Source: Sphingomonadales bacterium (lineage in GTDB: Bacteria > Pseudomonadota > Alphaproteobacteria > Sphingomonadales > Sphingomonadaceae). Taken from it: 10,309 nt of DNA. The stretch covers positions 1-10,309 of the forward strand of contig RDXA01000405.1 of NCBI GenBank assembly GCA_004292705.1. Reading direction: 5' to 3'. Both the position numbers and the translations under genes were made by a program. Shown piece after piece: positions 5,733 through 10,309 of the stretch. Below the pieces are notes generated by a model, which made no database searches, was not told the DNA's origin, and saw nothing but the letters and a program-made list of their open reading frames with translations. The first letter of the stretch is position 1. Each line of letters begins with the position of its first letter.

Positions 5733-6172
5733 TCAGGCGCGGGCTGCCGCTGCTGGCGGGTCTGATCGCGGCGGTTGCTGGGGCTGCGCCGGCGCAGGCG
5801 GGCGAGGTGGTGATCGCCGTCACCGATCTGCGCTCAGCCAAGGGCGTCATTCGCGCCTGCATGACCACCCGGGCGGATGTCTTCCCCAAGTGCATCAAGG
5901 ATCCAGCCGCCCATCGCACCGTGGTGTCGGCGGGCGGAAAGGTCGAGATCCGCTTCACCGGGGTCAAGCCCGGCCAATATGCGATCGCGTTGCTCCATGA
6001 CGAGAACGATAACGGCAAGGCCGACCGGGCGATGGGGATGATGCCCAAGGAAGGCTACGGTTTCTCGCGCGATGCACCGGTCAAGATGGCGCCGCCCAAG
6101 TTCAAAGATGCGGTGTTCCAGATTGGCGAGGGCAGCCAGCGCGTGACGATCAAGATGCGCTATTTCCTCTAG
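5729..6172 (+). CDS. secreted DUF2141 domain protein
   Basis: 147 residues. An N-terminal signal peptide (Arg-Arg, then a hydrophobic core, likely cut after AQA at residue 24) sends it to the periplasm or outer envelope. The mature part is one DUF2141 domain of about 120 residues with the family's signature HDENDNGKAD (90-99) and PKEGYGFSRDA (106-116); it is likely a small beta-sandwich. C44 and C55 could form a disulfide. The function of the family is unknown. The ATG overlaps the desaturase stop (ATGA), so co-translation and a shared envelope or lipid role are plausible but not shown. A longer frame extending left of this start is a shadow of the desaturase gene. Confidence 0.9.
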   Translation: MIRRGLPLLAGLIAAVAGAAPAQAGEVVIAVTDLRSAKGVIRACMTTRADVFPKCIKDPAAHRTVVSAGGKVEIRFTGVKPGQYAIALLHDENDNGKADRAMGMMPKEGYGFSRDAPVKMAPPKFKDAVFQIGEGSQRVTIKMRYFL

Positions 6173-6205
6173 GCCAACAGCGGCCTGCCCCGATCTGCCT
6201 GCCAA

Positions 6206-6222
6206 TTAACGTGATGTTTACC
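6206..6222 (+). promoter_or_regulatory. possible CtrA-like site upstream of PAS gene
   Basis: TTAA (6206-6209), seven bases, then TTTACC (6217-6222) is one mismatch from the CtrA full site TTAA-N7-TTAA(C). It lies about 53 bases upstream of the start at 6275, within a 102-base intergenic region that is more AT-rich than its surroundings. CtrA is a known cell-cycle and motility regulator in this class. A single near-match is weak evidence. Confidence 0.25.
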
Positions 6223-6274
6223 ACAAGGCTCCAGAACCACGGCATAAAGGTTCACCAAGGGGCAGACTACAGCC

Positions 6275-8065
6275 ATGGACACTCTGCGCGGCACCTTCGA
6301 CTCCGACTCGACTTCGGATCGGGGCTGGGACGCATCCGAGGAGGACGGTGCCGATCCGGCACCCCGTCAGCTGCCGCCTGAAGCCATCGGCCAGGACGAG
6401 CGCCGCATGCAGGTGCGCGCCTATAACCACTGGGCGGGCCTGCTGGGCGACCGCATGTTCCCCAATATCGAGGATCTCGAGCCGGGCGATCTCCCCGATT
6501 TCGGCCCGCATTCGGTGCTGCTCGATTTCTCCTACGGGATCGAGAACCCGGCTGTGCGCTTCCTTGGCGCGAAGCTGGCGCAGGAATGCAGCGCGCAAGG
6601 CGTCATCACCCGCCTTTCGGACGTGCCCCCGCGCTCGTTGCTGAGCCGCATCACCGATCACTACATGCAGATCCTCGCCAATCAGGCGCCGATCGGGTTC
6701 GAGGCCGAGTTCGTCAATCATGCCGGCATCGCGATCCTGTATCGCGGCATTCTGCTGCCCTATTCGAGCGACGACGACACGATCGACTTCATCTACGGCG
6801 TGATCAACTGGAAAGAGATGGCCGACCAGATCACTGCCGACGAGTTGCTGCTCGAGATCGATCAGGCGCTGGAACTCGACACCGAGCTTGAACTCGAAGA
6901 TGAGCCCGCCCCGCGCACCGCAGACCCCGTGACCGACTGGGCAGATTCGCCCGCACATGAAGTCGATGGCGATGCTGCCGAACACGGTTATGGCGATTTG
7001 GCCGACGACGACAGCGATGATCTCCCGCTCGGCGATGTGCCCGAGGTCGACGTCACTTTGCCCGATTTCAGCCAATACGCTCTGGGCGACGACGACGAGG
7101 AATATGACGAGGACGAAGGCGAGGGCGAAAGCGCCGGATACAGCTTCGCCAGCCTCGCCGATTACATCGAGGCACCGGCCAAGAAGGCGATCGATCTCAC
7201 AGGGATCGAGCCGCTGCCGTTCACCGAGGATCTGGCCGAGCCTGATTACGGCTTCCTGCCTGAGCCTGAGCCTGCCGCTCCTCCCGTCCTTCCGGTTCCC
7301 GTTCCGTCTGCTCCCCTTGCTGTTGCCCCTGTGGTGCCTGCACCTGCTTCGCCTGCTCCTCTCTCGCCTGCCCCGGCATCGCCTGCGCCTGCGTCGATCA
7401 TCCGGGCGTCTGAGCCGAAGCTGGCGGAGGATGCGGCCTTTGGCGACGATCTGCCCGAGGACGCCGGGCTCTATGATTGCCTCGCCGCCGCGCGCGAGCT
7501 CGCGCGCGCTGCCGACAGCACCGAGGATCGCAGCCGCACGGCGCTCTATTCCGCAGTGAGCCGCGCGTATGATTTCTCGCTCGCCGCGCAACGCTCGCCG
7601 GATGACTACGCCGAGCTGATCGCCGATGCCGGGCTGACCGTGCAGGATCGTGCGCCGATGACGCCGGTGGTCAAGCTCGTGTTCGGGCATGATTACGACA
7701 AGACCCGCCTGACCGAATACGCGGCTGTGCTGAATCACGCGCACCGCCTGAAGCTCGCCCGCGGGGGCCTTGCGGCCTTCCTCGCCGAGACCGAAGGCGG
7801 CGTGAAAGCGATCGTCAAGGCCGAACGCCGTTTGCGCCGCGAAGAGCAGGGCAAGCCGGTCGAAGAGCCCGGGGCGGTGCGCGAGGCGCTTGCCCAGCAG
7901 CTGCGCGCGCTCGAGGCCATCACGCTTGAGGAACTCGATGGCGCAGGCCCGGAATTCGCGCTGGTACTCATCCGCCGGGACGAGATTGGCTGCGCGGAAA
8001 TCCTTGCCGAGGTGCCGGAAGACATTGCCTTGATCGAACGCGCTTCACGGAAGATCGTCGGGTAA
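6275..8065 (+). CDS. PAS-like domain protein with acidic and Pro/Ala linkers
   Basis: 596 residues, cytoplasmic by the lack of signal or membrane segments. Parts in order: polar start (1-43); a PAS-like sensory domain (about 45-185), seen as VRAYNHWAGLLGDRMFP, the LLDFSYGIENPAVRFLG segment, a central helix SRITDHYMQIL and the closing strand DTIDFIYGVINW, resembling the PAS variant common in alphaproteobacteria; an acidic region (about 190-330, including GDDDEEYDEDEGEGE); a Pro/Ala linker (329-376); and a helical C-terminal part (about 385-596), unrecognised. No kinase, GGDEF or DNA-binding domain is seen, so the output is unknown. The start is supported by AAGGGG at 6257-6262, somewhat far from the ATG. 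The gene stands alone, with hairpins or gaps on both sides. The PAS assignment is from overall pattern and only moderately sure; the coding call is secure. Confidence 0.8.
   Translation: MDTLRGTFDSDSTSDRGWDASEEDGADPAPRQLPPEAIGQDERRMQVRAYNHWAGLLGDRMFPNIEDLEPGDLPDFGPHSVLLDFSYGIENPAVRFLGAKLAQECSAQGVITRLSDVPPRSLLSRITDHYMQILANQAPIGFEAEFVNHAGIAILYRGILLPYSSDDDTIDFIYGVINWKEMADQITADELLLEIDQALELDTELELEDEPAPRTADPVTDWADSPAHEVDGDAAEHGYGDLADDDSDDLPLGDVPEVDVTLPDFSQYALGDDDEEYDEDEGEGESAGYSFASLADYIEAPAKKAIDLTGIEPLPFTEDLAEPDYGFLPEPEPAAPPVLPVPVPSAPLAVAPVVPAPASPAPLSPAPASPAPASIIRASEPKLAEDAAFGDDLPEDAGLYDCLAAARELARAADSTEDRSRTALYSAVSRAYDFSLAAQRSPDDYAELIADAGLTVQDRAPMTPVVKLVFGHDYDKTRLTEYAAVLNHAHRLKLARGGLAAFLAETEGGVKAIVKAERRLRREEQGKPVEEPGAVREALAQQLRALEAITLEELDGAGPEFALVLIRRDEIGCAEILAEVPEDIALIERASRKIVG
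7259..7402 (+). repeat. degenerate CCTGC/CCTGAG-type repeat encoding a Pro/Ala linker
   Basis: The segment repeats short pyrimidine-rich units (CCTGAG, then GCTCCT, TCGCCTGC and CCTGCGCCTGCGTCG variants) encoding Pro-Glu, Pro-Val and Ser-Pro-Ala runs. CCT, GCT and CTT codons are frequent here but rare in the flanking parts of the same gene. Length may vary between strains through slippage. Confidence 0.6.
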
Positions 8066-8070
8066 TCAGA

Positions 8071-8104
8071 CCGTCCTTGCCCCGTGCTTCGCGCAGGGCG
8101 ACGG
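8071..8104 (+). terminator. possible terminator hairpin after PAS gene
   Basis: CCGTC (8071-8075) pairs with GACGG (8100-8104), and GCCC with GGGC and TGC with GCA inside it, with small bulges and a TTCGC loop. It starts five bases after the TAA stop. Only GTTT follows, so it is not a strong intrinsic terminator. Confidence 0.35.
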
Positions 8105-8165
8105 GTTTCGCGTAATCATGCCCCTTCACATTGCGTTCAGGCGTGAGTCCGGTAGGGTGCGCGCG

Positions 8166-9533
8166 ATGCGCGGACGCCCTCACCCCCTCGCTTTTTGCCT
8201 CGCGCTGCTGGCGAGCCTGGTCGTTGCGGTCCATCCGGCTGCGGCGCAATCGATCCTGCGCGATGCCGAGACCGAGCAGCTGCTGCTCGACATGGCCGCC
8301 CCGTTGATCGAGGCAAGCGAGCTTGAGCCGGGCAATGTCGAGCTGGTGCTGATCAATGACAATTCGATCAATGCCTTCGTCGCCGGTGGGCAGGCGATCT
8401 ATGTTCACACCGGCCTGATCAGCGCGGCGGAGACCGCCAACGAGGTGCAGGGCGTGCTTGCGCACGAGCTTGGCCACATCACGGCCGGGCACGTGGTGCG
8501 TTTCAACGAGCGCATCAAGACGGCGAACGGCATCTCCATCCTCTCCCTTCTGCTGGGCGTCGGCGCGGCGCTGGCCGGAGCGGGCGATGCGGCCATGGGG
8601 ATCATCGCCGCCGGACAACAGGCCGCAGTCGGCAGCTTCCTCGCCTTCAACCGCGATCAGGAAGCCTCAACCGACCTTGCTGGGGTTCGCTATCTTGCGG
8701 GCGCGGGGATTACCGGCCGCGGCATGATCAAGTTCTTCGAACGGCTGCGCGGCAACGAAATCCGTGCCGGCTACAGCCAGGCCGACGAGGCCGCCTATGC
8801 CCGCACCCACCCGCTGACCGGCGACCGGATCCAGACCTTGCGCGGGCTGCTGGAGCAGGACCGGGCATGGAACACCGAGCCTGACCCGGAATTGCAGGAG
8901 CGCTTCATCAGAGCCAAGGCCAAGCTGTTCGGCTACCTTGCCGAGCCGCAGCGCACGCTCAATGCCTATCCCGCACGCGACACCAGCGTGCCCGCGCGCT
9001 ATGCCCGCGCCTATGCCTATCACAAGGACGCGCGGGTCGAACTCTCGCTGGCCGAGGCCGATGCGCTGCTGGCGGAGGAGCCCGACAACCCGTGGTTCCT
9101 CGAACTGAAAGGGCAGGTGCTGCTCGAATCCGGGCGGCCGCGCGATGCGCTGGTGCCGCTGCGCCGCGCGACCGAGCTGACGCTGGCGCACCCGCTGATC
9201 GCCGGAATGCTCGGCCACGCGCTGATCGCTACCGAAGATCAGGCCAATTTCGCGGAAGCGGAGCAGGTGCTGCGTGCGTCGGTGCAGCGGGATCGCTACA
9301 ACCCCTTCGCCTGGTATCAGCTCGGCGTGGTCTATGAAGCGCGCGGCGATATTCCGCGCGCGCGCCTTGCCAGTGCCGAACAACAGGTGATGAACCGGCT
9401 CTATCCGCAGGCGCTTGCCAATGCTCAGGCGGCCGAGGTGAGCCTGCCCTATGGCTCGCCCGACTGGATCCGCGCGCAGGATGTCGCGCTTGAGGCACGC
9501 GCCGAACTGGAACGGGTGCGCGAGCGGCGCTAG
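8166..9533 (+). CDS. BepA-like M48 metalloprotease with TPR-like C-terminus
   Basis: Periplasmic zinc metalloprotease of family M48, of the type that, like E. coli BepA, degrades or helps assemble outer-membrane proteins. 455 residues from ATG 8166, close to BepA. A signal peptide spans 1-28 (cut after AAAAQ or nearby). The zinc site is HELGH at 100-104, with E166 in DQEASTD as third ligand, and THPLTGDR with H215 matching the regulatory His segment of BepA-type proteases. A hydrophobic loop (about 122-158) lies between HELGH and the third ligand. From about 275 the sequence looks like helical TPR repeats (LSLAEADALLAEEPDNPWF; FAWYQLGVVYEARGD). Start 8166 is preferred over ATG 8118 because it begins directly at the signal peptide and has GGTAGGG upstream. 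The DsbA-like gene follows after 36 bases, so an operon for envelope protein folding and turnover is likely. Confidence 0.93.
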   Translation: MRGRPHPLAFCLALLASLVVAVHPAAAQSILRDAETEQLLLDMAAPLIEASELEPGNVELVLINDNSINAFVAGGQAIYVHTGLISAAETANEVQGVLAHELGHITAGHVVRFNERIKTANGISILSLLLGVGAALAGAGDAAMGIIAAGQQAAVGSFLAFNRDQEASTDLAGVRYLAGAGITGRGMIKFFERLRGNEIRAGYSQADEAAYARTHPLTGDRIQTLRGLLEQDRAWNTEPDPELQERFIRAKAKLFGYLAEPQRTLNAYPARDTSVPARYARAYAYHKDARVELSLAEADALLAEEPDNPWFLELKGQVLLESGRPRDALVPLRRATELTLAHPLIAGMLGHALIATEDQANFAEAEQVLRASVQRDRYNPFAWYQLGVVYEARGDIPRARLASAEQQVMNRLYPQALANAQAAEVSLPYGSPDWIRAQDVALEARAELERVRERR

Positions 9534-9569
9534 GCTGGCCGCACCCTGCCCACCACTGACGGAACCACC

Positions 9570-10277
9570 ATGTCTTCTGAACCCGCCCCCTCGACCTTGC
9601 GCAACACCTTGCTGACCGCCCTGCTGGCGCTGGTGTTCGGTTTTCTCGGCGCGGCGACCTGGTCCTATTCCGGGCTTGCCGATAACCGCACCCGCAGCTT
9701 CCTGCTCGGCAATCCCGATCTTCTGCCGCAGATGGCGCAGGCCTATGAGGAGCAGGAGGCGGCCAAGCGGCTGACGCAGATGGGGGATGAGGTGTTCCGG
9801 CCTTTCCCCGGCGCGGTGCTTGGTAATCCGCAAGGCACCAGGGTGCTGGTCGAATTCACCGACTATAACTGCCCCTATTGCGAGGCGAGCCTCAAGGATG
9901 TGAACCGGCTGGTGGCGGAAGATCCCGATCTCAAGGTCGTGATCCGCGAATGGCCCATCTTCGAAGGCAGCGATGTGGCCTCGCGCATGGCGCTCGCGGC
10001 GGCGCTTCAGGGCAAGTATCGCGCTTTCCACGACGCGATGTTCGCCACCGGGGATGTGACGGCTGCGGCCAAGGCGGCGGGGCTCGATATGGCCCGGGCA
10101 GAGCGCGATGCGGCGTCTGACGCTGTCTCGACCGAGATCGCGCGCAATCTCGATTCCGCCCGCGCCTTGGGCTTCACCGGAACGCCGGCGTGGATTGCGG
10201 GCCGCAAGCCGTTCGGCGGGGCGGTCGGCTACGAGAGATTGAAGGCCGCGCTCGCTGCGACCAATGTTGCAGGCTGA
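9570..10277 (+). CDS. membrane-anchored DsbA-family thiol-disulfide oxidoreductase
   Basis: Periplasmic thioredoxin-fold oxidoreductase that makes or rearranges disulfides. 235 residues. One N-terminal membrane anchor lies at about 14-32, without an obvious cleavage site, so the protein is probably tethered. The active site is C101-P-Y-C104 in EFTDYNCPYCEASL, after the first beta strand. An inserted helical part follows (about 133-195), and the cis-Pro loop is GTPAW (P206) followed by IAGRKPFGGAVGYERL, typical of the DsbA/ScsC-like group with the thioredoxin_4 domain. The region before the fold (55-80) is helical and could aid oligomerisation. A GGA eight bases upstream is a modest ribosome site. 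It lies 36 bases after the M48 protease gene in the same direction, probably co-transcribed, giving an envelope quality-control pair. Whether it is an oxidase or isomerase cannot be decided. Confidence 0.92.
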   Translation: MSSEPAPSTLRNTLLTALLALVFGFLGAATWSYSGLADNRTRSFLLGNPDLLPQMAQAYEEQEAAKRLTQMGDEVFRPFPGAVLGNPQGTRVLVEFTDYNCPYCEASLKDVNRLVAEDPDLKVVIREWPIFEGSDVASRMALAAALQGKYRAFHDAMFATGDVTAAAKAAGLDMARAERDAASDAVSTEIARNLDSARALGFTGTPAWIAGRKPFGGAVGYERLKAALAATNVAG

Positions 10278-10289
10278 GGTGGCGGGGTG

Positions 10290-10309
10290 ATGCGCGCCAT
10301 CGCGCTGGC
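10290..10309 (+). CDS. possible start of a following gene, cut by window edge
   Basis: An ATG at 10290, preceded by GGTGGCGGGG, opens a frame MRAIAL that runs off the end, 12 bases after the DsbA-like stop. GTG at 10287 in the same frame is an alternative start. Too short to identify; the close spacing would suit a third gene of the same operon. Confidence 0.25.

Noticed and set aside
6218..7744. Minus-strand frame of 508 codons
   Set aside because: Opposite the PAS-like gene, with no recognisable motif and a composition typical of antisense frames; the plus strand has the better codon pattern.
8118..8165. Upstream ATG for the M48 protease
   Set aside because: It would put 16 charged residues before the signal peptide and has no ribosome site, while ATG 8166 has both a fitting signal peptide and GGTAGGG upstream.
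8667..10031. Minus-strand frame of 454 codons
   Set aside because: Runs opposite two well-supported genes (M48 protease and DsbA-like) and shows no family features.

Overview
The window joins two kinds of DNA at a tRNA gene. The right part (about 3785 to the end) is high-GC chromosomal DNA of an alphaproteobacterium, most likely a sphingomonad (Erythrobacter/Novosphingobium type). The reasons are an MmcB-family DNA-repair gene with a textbook alphaproteobacterial LexA box, a sterol-desaturase/DUF2141 pair, and an M48 protease-DsbA pair. The genus is inferred from gene content and style, not measured. The left part (1 to about 3752) is visibly less GC-rich and forms the right end of an integrative, probably conjugative, element inserted at the 3' end of a tRNA-Arg(CCG) gene.

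Element part, all on the plus strand: a 5'-truncated VirD4/TraG-type coupling protein; a 113-aa unknown protein coupled to it by an ATGA overlap, with a perfect 14-bp hairpin near its start; a 165-bp control region with a 16-bp palindrome, AT-rich promoter, leader hairpin and repeated half-site; a 106-aa unknown protein; and, again with an ATGA overlap, a large serine recombinase. The recombinase frame runs antisense through the whole tRNA gene and stops 48 bases beyond it. Its last ~41 codons are therefore target-site and chromosomal sequence. The tRNA is on the minus strand, convergent with the recombinase, and intact with an encoded CCA. The other end of the element lies to the left of the window.

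Chromosomal part: a 128-aa Ala-rich unknown protein; mmcB behind a GTTC-N7-GTTC LexA site; a membrane di-iron sterol desaturase/fatty-acid hydroxylase overlapping by ATGA with a secreted DUF2141 protein; a 596-aa protein with a PAS-like N-terminus, an acidic stretch and a Pro/Ala linker encoded by a degenerate repeat; a BepA-like M48 metalloprotease with a TPR-like C-terminus; a membrane-anchored DsbA-family oxidoreductase; and the first codons of a possible further gene. The protease and DsbA-like protein fit an envelope protein quality-control pair. mmcB is an SOS gene. No CRISPR array, insertion sequence or rRNA was seen, and no gene-free stretch exceeds 300 bases.
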